Positions 41,172-49,415 of a DNA stretch of 64,000 nt are shown in pieces. This DNA is from Saccharothrix sp. NRRL B-16348. GTDB lineage: Bacteria; Actinomycetota; Actinomycetes; Mycobacteriales; Pseudonocardiaceae. The position numbers and the translations under genes are program-made. The DNA lies in the NCBI RefSeq assembly GCF_001280085.1, contig NZ_LGED01000244.1, positions 110,145 through 174,144 on the forward strand. The letters run 5' to 3'. Under the pieces are notes generated by a model. The model searched no databases, had not been told where the DNA came from, and was given only the letters and a program-made list of their open reading frames with translations. Numbering within the stretch: the stretch's first letter is position 1; every line of letters starts with the position of its first letter.

Positions 41172-42245
41172 TCAGGCGTTCACGCTGGTCAGCGCCGGGT
41201 AGTCGATGTAGCCCTGCTCCGCCCCGCCGAAGAACGTCGACTGGTCCGGCGCGTTGAACGGGCCGCCGTTCGCCAAGCGGACGGGCAGGTCCGGGTTGGC
41301 CAGGAACATCGCGCCGAAGCTCAACGCGTCCGCGACGCCGTCGTCCAGCAGCGGCAGGTGGTCCGGGCCGGTCACGCCGTCCGGCGTGTGCGGGTTGAGG
41401 ATCAGCACGCCGGAGAACCGCTTGCGCAGCTCCAACGTCAGCGCCCGCTCACCCATCTCGCCGATGTGCAGGTACGCCAGGCCGAGCGGGTCGATCGCGT
41501 CGACCAGGGCCGGGTACAGCTCCTCGGTCGTCTCCTCGGCGATGTCGTTGTACGAGTTGGCCGGGGAGATCCTCAGGCCGACGCGGTGGGCGCCGATCGC
41601 CTCGGACGTGGCCCGGACGACCTCGACCACGAACCGGATGCGGTTCTCCACCGAGCCGCCCCACTCGTCGTCACGCAGGTTGGTGTTGTCGGCCAGGAAC
41701 TGGTGCAGCAGGTAGCCGTTGGCGCCGTGCAGCTCGATCCCGTCGAACCCGGCGTCGATCGCGTTGCGCGCGGCGGTGGCGAAGTCGGCGACGGTGGCCT
41801 CGATCTCGGCCGGGCTCAGCTCGACCGGGGTGACGAGGTCGGTCATCCCCTCGCCCGTGTACAGCTGCCCCGCCGCACGCACCGGGGACGCGCCGACGGG
41901 GTGCAGGTCGCCGGGCAGCAGGCTCGGGTGGCCGATCCGACCGGCGTGCATGAGCTGCGCGAAGATCCGCCCGCCCGCCGCGTGCACCGCGTCCGTGACG
42001 CCGCGCCAGCCCTCGACCTGCTCGTCGGAGTGCAGCCCCGGCGTGTGCGGGTAGCCCTGGCCGACCGCGGACGGCTGGATGCCCTCGGTGATGATCAACC
42101 CGGCACCGGCCCGCTGGGCGTAGTACTCGGCCATCACCGGCGTCGGCACCGTGTCGTACGCGCGGCTGCGGGTCATCGGCGACATCACGATCCGGTTGGC
42201 CAGCTCGGTGCCGCCGAGGTCGAGCGGCTGGAACGCGGTGCTCAT
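41172..42245 (-). CDS. Old yellow enzyme family alkene reductase
   Basis: A 357-aa FMN-dependent TIM-barrel oxidoreductase of the NemA/OYE family that reduces activated C=C bonds with NAD(P)H. The FMN-binding start is LGGTELANRIVMSPMTRSRA; the substrate-binding His/Asn pair is in ELHGANGYLLHQFL at about 175; AQLMHAGRIGHP and RISPANSYND are also typical. The ATG is preceded by AGGAAG. It is divergent from a MarR gene, with inverted repeats between them, so induction by electrophiles or aromatics is likely. The physiological substrate is not known. Confidence 0.93.
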   Translation of the reverse strand: MSTAFQPLDLGGTELANRIVMSPMTRSRAYDTVPTPVMAEYYAQRAGAGLIITEGIQPSAVGQGYPHTPGLHSDEQVEGWRGVTDAVHAAGGRIFAQLMHAGRIGHPSLLPGDLHPVGASPVRAAGQLYTGEGMTDLVTPVELSPAEIEATVADFATAARNAIDAGFDGIELHGANGYLLHQFLADNTNLRDDEWGGSVENRIRFVVEVVRATSEAIGAHRVGLRISPANSYNDIAEETTEELYPALVDAIDPLGLAYLHIGEMGERALTLELRKRFSGVLILNPHTPDGVTGPDHLPLLDDGVADALSFGAMFLANPDLPVRLANGGPFNAPDQSTFFGGAEQGYIDYPALTSVNA

Positions 42246-42271
42246 GTCTTCCTCCAGGTTGCCGTCTTTAC

Positions 42272-42298
42272 CTGTCCGAACAGTAATCCGAGTTCGGA
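42272..42298. promoter_or_regulatory. Candidate MarR operators
   Basis: CTGT-CCGA-ACAG (42272-42283) and TCCGA-G-TTCGGA (42287-42298) are adjacent inverted repeats between the divergent OYE and MarR genes. Both share the TCCGAA core. They fit autoregulated repression of both genes. Confidence 0.55.
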
Positions 42299-42355
42299 AG
42301 ATTCCCGAAAGCCAACGTGACGACCGTCACCCCGCACGGCGGTTAAACTCGAAGC

Positions 42356-42850
42356 ATGGCCACGACAGGACAAAATCCCACGTCAGTGCCGGTTCCACAG
42401 GTCGCCGAGCACGGGCGGGTCAGCCACGCCATCTTCCGCGTGGCCCGGCTGCACCGCCTGCGCGCGAATCAGCTGCTCAGGCAGGCAGGTCTGCATCCGG
42501 GCCAGGAGTTGGTGATGATGTACCTCTGGGACTGCGGCCCGCGGCGGCTGACCGAGCTGAGCGCGGTGCTGGACGCGGACTCGCCGACGATGACCCGGAC
42601 CGTGCAGCGGCTGGAACGCGCGGGCTTCGTGCGCCGCTCCCCCGACCCGACCGACGGCCGCGCCGTGCTCGTCGAGCCGACCGCCGCCAGCCAGGCGCTG
42701 CGGCACGAGGTCGAGCGCATGTGGCGCGAGTTGGAGGAGGCCACGCTCGGCGACATGGACGAGGACCAGCAGGCCGAGACCCTGAGGGTGCTCGGCCTGC
42801 TGGAGTGCAACCTGGTGGCTCGGACCGGTCGGGTCAGCGAGCGGTCCTGA
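42356..42850 (+). CDS. MarR family transcriptional regulator
   Basis: A 164-aa winged-helix repressor. The DNA-binding core is at about 60-110 (RLTELSAVLDADSPTMTRTVQRLERAGFVRR with the DPTDGRAVLVE wing). N- and C-terminal helices form the dimer interface. It is divergent from the old yellow enzyme gene and probably represses it. Its 3' end overlaps the convergent alpha-glucosidase gene by 17 bp. Confidence 0.92.
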   Translation: MATTGQNPTSVPVPQVAEHGRVSHAIFRVARLHRLRANQLLRQAGLHPGQELVMMYLWDCGPRRLTELSAVLDADSPTMTRTVQRLERAGFVRRSPDPTDGRAVLVEPTAASQALRHEVERMWRELEEATLGDMDEDQQAETLRVLGLLECNLVARTGRVSERS

Positions 42851-44354
42851 TCCAGGCCGCGGTGTCCGGCGGCACGGCGCCGTCCACGAGAGGCCCGCTG
42901 GCCAGCAGCACGGCGTCGTGCGCGGGCAGCGCGACCGGTTCGGCGGACAGGTTGAGCACGCAGGCGAAGTCGTCGCCGCGGCGGAACGCGACCACGCCCG
43001 GCCCGAGGTCCAGCCACTCCATCGGCCCGTCGCCCAACGCCCGCTCCGACCGCCGCAACGCCAGCACGGCGCGGTAGTGCGCGAGCATCGAGTCGGGCAC
43101 ACCGTGCTGCGCGGCCACCGACAATGACCGCCAACGCTCCGGCCGCGGCAGCCACGACGGACCGTCGTCACCCCACGGGATCGGCACCCGGCACCCGTCA
43201 CGGCCGCGGTCCGTGTGGCCGGAACGCACCCACACCGGGTCCTCGCGCAGCTCGTCGGGCAGGTCGTCCACCTCCTCCAGCCCCAGCTCCTCCCCCTGGT
43301 AGACGTAGACGCAGCCGGGCAGCGCGGTGGTCAGCATGATCGCCGCACGCGCGCGCTTCGTGCCCAGCTCCAGGTCCGTCGGCGTCAGGTGCTGCCGCCG
43401 GCCGAAGTCGAACGACGTGTCCTCCCGACCCATCCGCGACACGTGCCGCGTCACGTCGTGGTTGGACAGCACCCAGGTCGGCGGCGCACCCACCGGCGCG
43501 TGCGCGGCCAACGTGCCGTCGATGACCCGCCGCAGCTCGCCGGGCTCCCACGGGCAGCACAGGAAGTCGAAGTTGAACGCCGAGTGCAGCTCGTCGGCAC
43601 GCAGGTAGCGGGCGAACCGCTCCGGGTCGGGCAACCACATCTCGCCGACGAACACCCGCTCGTCCGGGTACTCGTCCAGCACCTCCCGCCACGAGCGGTA
43701 GATGTCGTGCACGCCGTCCTGGTCGGAGTACGGCAGCTCGGCGTCCGGCCGGGAGAAGTCCTTGACCAGGCCGTCGGCGACGTCGATCCGGAACCCGTCG
43801 ACGCCCCGGTCCAGCCAGAACCGCAGGATCGACTCGAACTCGGCCCGCACCTCCGGGTTGGTCCAGTTCAGGTCGGGCTGCTCCGGGCTGTACAGGTGCA
43901 GGTACCACGAGCCGTCCGGTGCCTGCGACCACGCCGGCCCGCCGAACCGCGACCGCCAGTCGTTCGGCGGCTCGTCGCCCTCGTGGAACCAGAACCGGTC
44001 ACGCCCCTTGCCCCGCAACGCCTCCTGGAACCACGGGTGCTGGTCGGAGCAGTGGTTGGGCACGATGTCGATGATCACCCGCAAGCCGACCGCGTGCGCC
44101 TCGCCGATCAGCTTCTCCGCCTCGACCAGCGTGCCGAACACCGGCTCGATGTCGCGGTAGTCGGCGACGTCGTAGCCGCCGTCGGCCAACGGCGACGGGT
44201 ACCAGGGGCTGAGCCAGATCGCGTCCACACCCAACTCGGCGAGGTACGGGAGCTTCTGGCGCAACCCCGCCAGATCCCCGATCCCGTCGCCGTTGCCGTC
44301 GGCGAAGCTGCGCGGGTACACCTGGTAGATGGCCGCACCGCGCCACCAGTTCAT
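42834..44354 (-). CDS. GH13 alpha-glucosidase (oligo-1,6-glucosidase-like)
   Basis: A 506-aa cytosolic glycoside hydrolase. The (beta/alpha)8 barrel has region I DIVPNH, region II GFRIDVADG with the nucleophile Asp at about 190, region III FVGEMWLP with the acid/base Glu at about 238 and region IV LSNHDVTRH at about 294. The N-terminal WWRGAAIYQVYPRSF is typical of the AglA/oligo-1,6-glucosidase group acting on short alpha-glucosides. The ATG follows GAGGGAGGAT. It ends the leftward operon of two permeases and a binding protein, so it hydrolyses the imported alpha-glucoside. Confidence 0.93.
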   Translation of the reverse strand: MNWWRGAAIYQVYPRSFADGNGDGIGDLAGLRQKLPYLAELGVDAIWLSPWYPSPLADGGYDVADYRDIEPVFGTLVEAEKLIGEAHAVGLRVIIDIVPNHCSDQHPWFQEALRGKGRDRFWFHEGDEPPNDWRSRFGGPAWSQAPDGSWYLHLYSPEQPDLNWTNPEVRAEFESILRFWLDRGVDGFRIDVADGLVKDFSRPDAELPYSDQDGVHDIYRSWREVLDEYPDERVFVGEMWLPDPERFARYLRADELHSAFNFDFLCCPWEPGELRRVIDGTLAAHAPVGAPPTWVLSNHDVTRHVSRMGREDTSFDFGRRQHLTPTDLELGTKRARAAIMLTTALPGCVYVYQGEELGLEEVDDLPDELREDPVWVRSGHTDRGRDGCRVPIPWGDDGPSWLPRPERWRSLSVAAQHGVPDSMLAHYRAVLALRRSERALGDGPMEWLDLGPGVVAFRRGDDFACVLNLSAEPVALPAHDAVLLASGPLVDGAVPPDTAAWIRTAR

Positions 44355-44378
44355 GTGGATCCTCCCTCGGTAATGGCG

Positions 44379-45218
44379 TCAGCCCTTCACGCTGCCGGCG
44401 GTGAGTCCCGCCAGGACGTGCCGCTGGAACACCAGGAACAGGCCGATCATCGGCACGCTGGACAGCACGAGTCCGGCCAGCAGCAGGTTGACCGGTGTGT
44501 CGGGGGCGAAGCGCTGCAACGCGACGCTGAGCGTCTGCCGCGCCGGGTCGGAGAACACCAGCAGCGGCCAGATGAAGTCCTTCCACGCGGCCACGACCGC
44601 GAAGATGGACACCACCGCCAGGATCGGCCGGGACAGCGGCAGCACGATCCGCCACAGCATCGTGAGCTGGCCGGCGCCGTCGATCCGCGCCGCCTCCAGC
44701 ACCTCCGCGGGCAACTGGTCGAAGAACCGCTTGAGCAGGAACACCGTGAACGCGTTGGCCGCGCCGAGCAGCCACAGCGCCAACGGGTTGTTGAGCAGCC
44801 CGAGGTCGGCGATCGTCAGGTAGGTCGGCACGAGCAGCACCGCGGCGGGCATCATCAGGGTCAGCAGCATCATGCCGAGGATCCCCTTGCCCAGCACGGG
44901 TTTGAGCCGCGACAGCGCGTACGCCGCGGGCACGTCGACCGCGAGCTGCACCGCCCACACCCCCACCGCGACGACGATCGTGTTGAGGAAGTACCGGCCG
45001 AGGTCCATCAGCTCCCACGCCTCGGCGTACGTGCCGGGCGTCCACGTCCGCGGCAGGACCGTCGGCGGCACGCGGGCCAGCTCCACGGCCGGTTTCATGG
45101 CCGAGAGCACGACCCACACCAGCGGCACCACGAAGACCGCGGTGAGGACGACGGTCGTGATCACGAGCGCGATCTTGTAGCCGACACCGGCGCGTCCCGG
45201 CGCGATCAGCGTCCTCAC
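44379..45218 (-). CDS. ABC transporter permease, MalG type (alpha-glucoside)
   Basis: A 279-aa CUT1 permease with six helices. The EAA loop is EAARIDGAGQLTMLWRIVLP at about 180-199. GTG 45218 overlaps the stop of the MalF-type gene (GTGA); the frame continues upstream only as antisense-like sequence inside that gene. It works with the MalF-type permease in alpha-glucoside import. Confidence 0.92.
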   Translation of the reverse strand: MRTLIAPGRAGVGYKIALVITTVVLTAVFVVPLVWVVLSAMKPAVELARVPPTVLPRTWTPGTYAEAWELMDLGRYFLNTIVVAVGVWAVQLAVDVPAAYALSRLKPVLGKGILGMMLLTLMMPAAVLLVPTYLTIADLGLLNNPLALWLLGAANAFTVFLLKRFFDQLPAEVLEAARIDGAGQLTMLWRIVLPLSRPILAVVSIFAVVAAWKDFIWPLLVFSDPARQTLSVALQRFAPDTPVNLLLAGLVLSSVPMIGLFLVFQRHVLAGLTAGSVKG

Positions 45219-46084
45219 GCGTCCGCCTTCCGCGTCACCCGCAGGTACAGCGCGGTGAACGCGCCGAGCACCAGCAGCAGCAACAGGCTCAGGGCACTCG
45301 CGGTGCCGAAGTCGTTGTAGTAGAAGGCGTACCGGTACAGCAGGAGCAGCACGGTGACCGTGGAGTCCTCCGGTCCGCCGCCGGTCATCACGTACGGCTC
45401 GGTGAACACCTGCATCGTCGCCACGACCTGGAGCAGCAGCAGCACCAGCAGCACGAACCGGGTCTGCGGCACCGTGACGTGCCACAGCCTGCGCAACACG
45501 TTCGCGCCGTCCAGCTCGGCCGCCTCGTACAGGTCGCCGGGGATGCTCTGCAACGCGGCCAGGTAGATCAGCGTGGCGGTGCCCAGGTTCGCCCAGGTCG
45601 CCACGATCACCAGCGACAGCATCGAGGTGTCGGCGCTGTCCAGCCAGGCCGCCCCCGGCAGCCCGAGCCCGCGCAACGCGGAGTTGAGCAGGCCCGGACC
45701 GGGGTCGTACAGCCACTTCCAGATCAGCGCCGCCACCACCGGCGGCAGCATCACGGGCAAGTACACGATGAGCCGGAAGTACGCCTTGAAGTGCCGCAGC
45801 TCGTTGAGCACGACCGCGAGCAGGAACGGCACCACGAAGCCGAACACCAGCGCCAGCGCGGTGAACAGCAGGGTGTTGCGCCACGCCGTGGCGAACAGGG
45901 GGTCGGCGAAGAGGCGTTCGAAGTTCTCCCAGCCGACCCACGCGGGCTCGGTGACGAAGTCGACCTGCTGGAAGCCGAGCACCGCCCCACGCGCGATGGG
46001 GTACCAGGAGAACACCGCGAAGCAGACCAGCGCGGCGGACAGGAACCCGTACGCGGTCAGGTTCTCCGCGACGCGGCGGCGCAT
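45215..46084 (-). CDS. ABC transporter permease, MalF type (alpha-glucoside)
   Basis: A 289-aa CUT1 permease with six helices. The EAA loop is EAAELDGANVLRRLWHVTVP at about 190-209. The ATG at 46084 overlaps the binding-protein stop by one base (TGATG); a GTG one codon earlier would overlap by four. Again no ATPase gene is nearby, as in the polyol operon, so a shared ATPase is inferred. Confidence 0.92.
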   Translation of the reverse strand: MRRRVAENLTAYGFLSAALVCFAVFSWYPIARGAVLGFQQVDFVTEPAWVGWENFERLFADPLFATAWRNTLLFTALALVFGFVVPFLLAVVLNELRHFKAYFRLIVYLPVMLPPVVAALIWKWLYDPGPGLLNSALRGLGLPGAAWLDSADTSMLSLVIVATWANLGTATLIYLAALQSIPGDLYEAAELDGANVLRRLWHVTVPQTRFVLLVLLLLQVVATMQVFTEPYVMTGGGPEDSTVTVLLLLYRYAFYYNDFGTASALSLLLLLVLGAFTALYLRVTRKADA

Positions 46085-47439
46085 CACTTGACCTGGGCCA
46101 GGACGGGGTTCACCTTGGCTTCCGCGTCGGACAGGAGCTTGCTGACGTCCGCGTCGCGGTCGGTGAGCACGGCCTGCATGACGTTGTCGAGGATCGCGTA
46201 CACCTGCTGGGCGTTCGGCGGCTCGATCCGCCCCTTCGGCGTGGCGTCCACGTAGGACTTGAAGTTCGCCACCGGCACCGTGGCCAGGCTCTCCTTGAGC
46301 CGGGTCTGCTCGGCGGCGATGTCACCGGTCCAGACGTCGGCGACCGGCGGCACGGGCAGGCCGATGGGCTGGCCCTGCTCCTTGTACCGCTGGAGGTTCT
46401 TCTCGAACCGGTCCGGGTTGAGGTACTTCCACTGGATCCACTTCAGGCCGGCCTTGATCTTCTCCGGCGCCGCCTTCGGGTTGAGCATGTAGCCCTCGCC
46501 GCCGATGAGCGTGCCCTCGCCGTCCGGGATGCCGGTCAGGCCGTAGTTGGCGTAGTCGCCCTTGAACTGGTTGACCAGGGTCGGCACGTTGTCCGGCGCG
46601 GCCAGGTACATGCCGAGCTGGCCGGCGCCCATCATCTGCTGGACGTCCTCGATGACGAGCAGCTGCTTCTCGCCCATCGTGTTGTCGGTCCAGCGCATGT
46701 CCTTGAGGTGCTGGAGTACCTCGCGGCCCTGGTCGTTGTTGAAGTCGGCGACCCACTTGTCACCGTCCTGGCGGGCGACCTGGCCGCCGACGGAGTACAG
46801 CCACGCGGTGAAGTGCCAGCCGCCCTGGTTGTTCTTGCTGTACTCGGCGAAGCCGACCTTGCCGTCGCCGAGCGCGGTGATCTTCTTGGCGGCCTCGCGG
46901 ACCTCGTCCCACGTCTTCGGCGGCTGGTCGGGGTTCAGGCCCGCCTGGGTGAACAGCGCGCGGTTGTAGAGCAGGCCCATCGAGTAGTTGGCGGTCGGGA
47001 CGCCGTAGACCTTGCCGTCCTTGCTGAAGACGTCACGCAACTCTTGGCGGAGGGCGTCGTAGTGCGGGACGTCCTTGACGTAGTCGGTGATGTCCGCGGC
47101 CTGCTTGCGGGCGATGAGGTTCGCCGGGTCGGTGAAGTAGGCGTAGAAGACGTCCTCGAGCTGGCCGCCGGCGAGCTTCGCGGAGAACGTCTTGGGGTCC
47201 ATGAACCCCTCGTGCGGCTCGATGTCGATGTCCGGGTTGGCGGCCTCGAACTCGGCGACGTCCTCGTCGAAGACCTTGCGGTCGAACGGCTGGGTCTGCG
47301 GCGGCTGGCCGTTGACCGAGATCGTGACCTTGCCGCCGGCGGCGCCGGTCTCGTCGGCTTGCGAGCACGCGACGGCGGTGAGGCTCAGGCTGCCTGCCAG
47401 CAGCAACCCCGCCGCTCTGCGGAGGCTGGATGAGTTCAT
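46084..47439 (-). CDS. ABC transporter substrate-binding lipoprotein (alpha-glucoside)
   Basis: A 451-aa family 1 solute-binding protein. The lipoprotein signal ends in SLTAVACSQ (Cys25). The mature lobes carry DYVKDVPHYDALR, DFNNDQGREVLQHL and a long C-terminal lobe with WIQWKYL. It is the first gene of the operon with two permeases and a GH13 alpha-glucosidase, which makes maltose-type or other alpha-glucosides the likely ligands. GGAGGGTCC precedes the ATG. Confidence 0.92.
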   Translation of the reverse strand: MNSSSLRRAAGLLLAGSLSLTAVACSQADETGAAGGKVTISVNGQPPQTQPFDRKVFDEDVAEFEAANPDIDIEPHEGFMDPKTFSAKLAGGQLEDVFYAYFTDPANLIARKQAADITDYVKDVPHYDALRQELRDVFSKDGKVYGVPTANYSMGLLYNRALFTQAGLNPDQPPKTWDEVREAAKKITALGDGKVGFAEYSKNNQGGWHFTAWLYSVGGQVARQDGDKWVADFNNDQGREVLQHLKDMRWTDNTMGEKQLLVIEDVQQMMGAGQLGMYLAAPDNVPTLVNQFKGDYANYGLTGIPDGEGTLIGGEGYMLNPKAAPEKIKAGLKWIQWKYLNPDRFEKNLQRYKEQGQPIGLPVPPVADVWTGDIAAEQTRLKESLATVPVANFKSYVDATPKGRIEPPNAQQVYAILDNVMQAVLTDRDADVSKLLSDAEAKVNPVLAQVK

Positions 47440-47568
47440 GGGGGCGGACCCTCCTCGGGTGTGGTGTGGCGCATACGCTAAATCTCCCGCACACCGTCCC
47501 GCAAGATGTCTACGAAAACTCGCAACTTCCCGACATCAACTCGTAAGCACCCCGCGCCCTCCTCTCAC
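47440..47568 (-). promoter_or_regulatory. Upstream region of the alpha-glucoside operon with a candidate LacI half-site
   Basis: This gap contains AACTCGCAA at 47518-47526 and a similar AACTCGTAA at 47539-47547. The same AACTCGCAA core occurs on the minus strand near 48850, just upstream of the LacI gene. The shared word could be the LacI recognition element, but the sites are not clear palindromes. Confidence 0.35.
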
Positions 47569-47600
47569 AAAAAAACCGCCTGCCCACGGGGGGCAGACGG
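47569..47600 (-). terminator. Intrinsic terminator of the LacI gene
   Basis: Read leftward, CCGTCTGCCC and GGGCAGGCGG form a 10-bp stem with one G-U pair and a five-base loop, followed directly by seven U residues (A-tract 47569-47575 on the plus strand). It is a textbook intrinsic terminator, rare in such GC-rich DNA. It lies beyond repeat array D, so the LacI transcript would contain the array. Confidence 0.9.
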
Positions 47601-47607
47601 CGAGCAC

Positions 47608-47790
47608 GCGCGTGTCGAACCTTCAGGTCCCGCGTGTCCTACGTTCAGAACGCGCGTGTCCTACGTTCGCGTACCCCGAGTTCAACGCTCAGAACAGTCG
47701 ATCTTGTTCTGAACGTTCAACTCGCGTGTTCTGAACGTAGGACACGCGCGACGCGAACGTGGGACACGCGCGACCTGAAGGTTCGACACG
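47608..47790. repeat. Repeat array D (GAACGTAGGACACGCGCG family)
   Basis: Here the order is reversed: three inverted units come first (47608-47670), then two edge motifs facing each other, GAGTTCAACGCTCAGAACA (47678-47696) and TGTTCTGAACGTTCAACTC (47705-47723), which form a 19-bp hairpin with two mismatches, and then about three direct units (47728-47790). It fills the 3' untranslated region between the LacI stop codon and the intrinsic terminator. Confidence 0.88.
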
Positions 47791-47794
47791 CTGG

Positions 47795-48796
47795 TCAGCG
47801 GGGGGCGGGGGCGGTGGAGGAGCGGACGACCAGTTCCGGTTCGAAGAGGAGTTCCTCGTCGGGGACCGGGGTGCCGGCGATCTGGTTCGCCAGGAGTTCG
47901 ACGGCGGCGCGGCCCATGGCCTCGATCGGCTGGCGGACCGTGGTCAGCGGCGGCTCGGTGCACGTCATGAGCGGCGAGTCGTCGTAGCCGACCACCGACA
48001 CGTCGTGCGGCACCTTGAGCCCGTGCCGACGCACGGCGCGCACGGCGCCCAACGCCAGCGGATCCGAGGCGCACACGATCGCGGTGACGCCGCGGTGCAG
48101 CAGGCGCGTGGTGGCGGCCTGCCCGCCCTCCAGCGAGAACATCGCGTGCTCCTCGAACAGCTCCACCCCCGCCGCCGACGCGCACGAGACCAGCGCGGTC
48201 AGCTTGCGCCGCGACGGCATGTGGTCCGACGGCCCGAGCACCGCCCCGATCCGCGTGTGCCCCAACGCCACCAGGTGCCCGAACGCCTGCTCGACCGCCA
48301 CCGCGTCGTCGCACGACACCCGCGGGAAGCCGAGGTCGTCGATGGCGGCGTTCACCAGCACCGCGGGCAGCTTGCGCCGCGTCATCTGCCGGTAGTGCTC
48401 GTGCGACGCGTCCGCCTGCGCGTACTGCCCGCCGGCGAACACCACCCCGGACACGTGCTGCTCGAACAGCAGCTCCAGGTAGTCCGCCTCGGTCACGCCG
48501 CCCGCCGTGCGGGTGCACAGCACCGGCGTGAAGCCGCGCTGCGCGAGGGCGTTGCCGACCACGTCGGCGAACGCGGGGAAGATCGGGTTCTGCAGCTCCG
48601 GCAGCACCAGCCCGACCAGGCGGGCACGTTCGCCGCGCAGCTGCGTCGGCCGTTCGTACCCGAGCACGTCCAGCGCGGTGAGCACGGCCGAGCGCGTCGC
48701 GTCGGACACCCCCGGCTTGCCGTTGAGCACCCGGCTGACCGTCGCCTCGCTCACGCCGACCTTCGCGGCCACTTCCGCCAACCGCCGTTGCGTCAT
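47795..48796 (-). CDS. LacI family transcriptional repressor (probable regulator of the alpha-glucoside operon)
   Basis: A 333-aa regulator. HTH at about 3-24 (RRLAEVAAKVGVSEATVSRVL), hinge region around 50, and a sugar-binding sensor domain at about 60-330 ending in the usual GYDDSPLMTCTEPPLTTV. The ATG overlaps the stop of the upstream crotonase gene (ATGA). It lies immediately upstream of the alpha-glucoside operon in the same direction but is separated from it by array D and a strong terminator, so it has its own transcript. Repression of the downstream operon with an alpha-glucoside inducer is inferred from position. Confidence 0.92.
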   Translation of the reverse strand: MTQRRLAEVAAKVGVSEATVSRVLNGKPGVSDATRSAVLTALDVLGYERPTQLRGERARLVGLVLPELQNPIFPAFADVVGNALAQRGFTPVLCTRTAGGVTEADYLELLFEQHVSGVVFAGGQYAQADASHEHYRQMTRRKLPAVLVNAAIDDLGFPRVSCDDAVAVEQAFGHLVALGHTRIGAVLGPSDHMPSRRKLTALVSCASAAGVELFEEHAMFSLEGGQAATTRLLHRGVTAIVCASDPLALGAVRAVRRHGLKVPHDVSVVGYDDSPLMTCTEPPLTTVRQPIEAMGRAAVELLANQIAGTPVPDEELLFEPELVVRSSTAPAPR

Positions 48797-49335
48797 GGAG
48801 CAACTATACGGCAGGACTTACGTTCCGCTTGCGTTGACTTGCACTCGTTTGCGAGTTCCACCGCCGCCCGCAACACGGAGCGCCGCGGCACGACCCGGTC
48901 GACCAGCCCGGTGCGCAACGCCTCGTCGGCGGTCACGCGCCGTGCCACCAACACCCGACCGCCGGTCACCCGACCGCCCGTCACCCACCCGAGACCACCG
49001 TCGGCGGCCAGCACCCGCAGGTCGCACGCCATGGCCAGCTCCGCCGCCTCGCCGGACGGGCTGCCGCCGATCGCCGCGACCACCGGCACGGGCAGGTTCG
49101 CCACCTCGTCGCGCACGCCGCGCAACGACGCCGCCACCGCCTCCCGCTGCGCCACCGACCCCCGGACCAGCCGCTCGGTGTCGGCGGCGCACAGGCCGGG
49201 GTCGACCAGCAGCACGACGGCACGGGCACTGGCCACCACGGGCAGCAGCGCGCGCACGTCGGACAGGACGGTGTCCGACGGCTCGTCGATCCGGATGACC
49301 GCGATCCCGCCGGAGACATCGAGTGAGACGGTCAT
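48793..49335 (-). CDS. Short enoyl-CoA hydratase/isomerase-like (crotonase) protein
   Basis: A 180-aa crotonase-fold protein, much shorter than the usual 250-270 aa. The core has VVAAIGGSPSGEAAELAMACDLRVLAADGGLGW at about 88-120 (oxyanion-hole region), with an unusual tandem VTGGRVTGGRV. The C-terminal trimerisation helices seem missing, and the last residues (ECKSTQAERKSCRIVAP) come from DNA of lower GC that looks like a promoter region for the LacI gene. The gene overlaps LacI by four bases. It may be a degraded or non-catalytic relative. The substrate is unknown. Confidence 0.7.
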   Translation of the reverse strand: MTVSLDVSGGIAVIRIDEPSDTVLSDVRALLPVVASARAVVLLVDPGLCAADTERLVRGSVAQREAVAASLRGVRDEVANLPVPVVAAIGGSPSGEAAELAMACDLRVLAADGGLGWVTGGRVTGGRVLVARRVTADEALRTGLVDRVVPRRSVLRAAVELANECKSTQAERKSCRIVAP

Positions 49336-49415
49336 GAGCGGCCATCGTGGCCGACGGTTCCCCCGGTTGTCATGTTCCACCCCACTATCGGGTGGCGGCG
49401 GGGTACAAATCCCCT

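Noticed and set aside
47192..47734. 180-codon plus-strand frame (and similar frames over the arrays)
   Set aside because: It reads through the repeat array and the antisense of the binding-protein gene, giving repeated ACPTF-type peptides; these are artefacts of the repeats.
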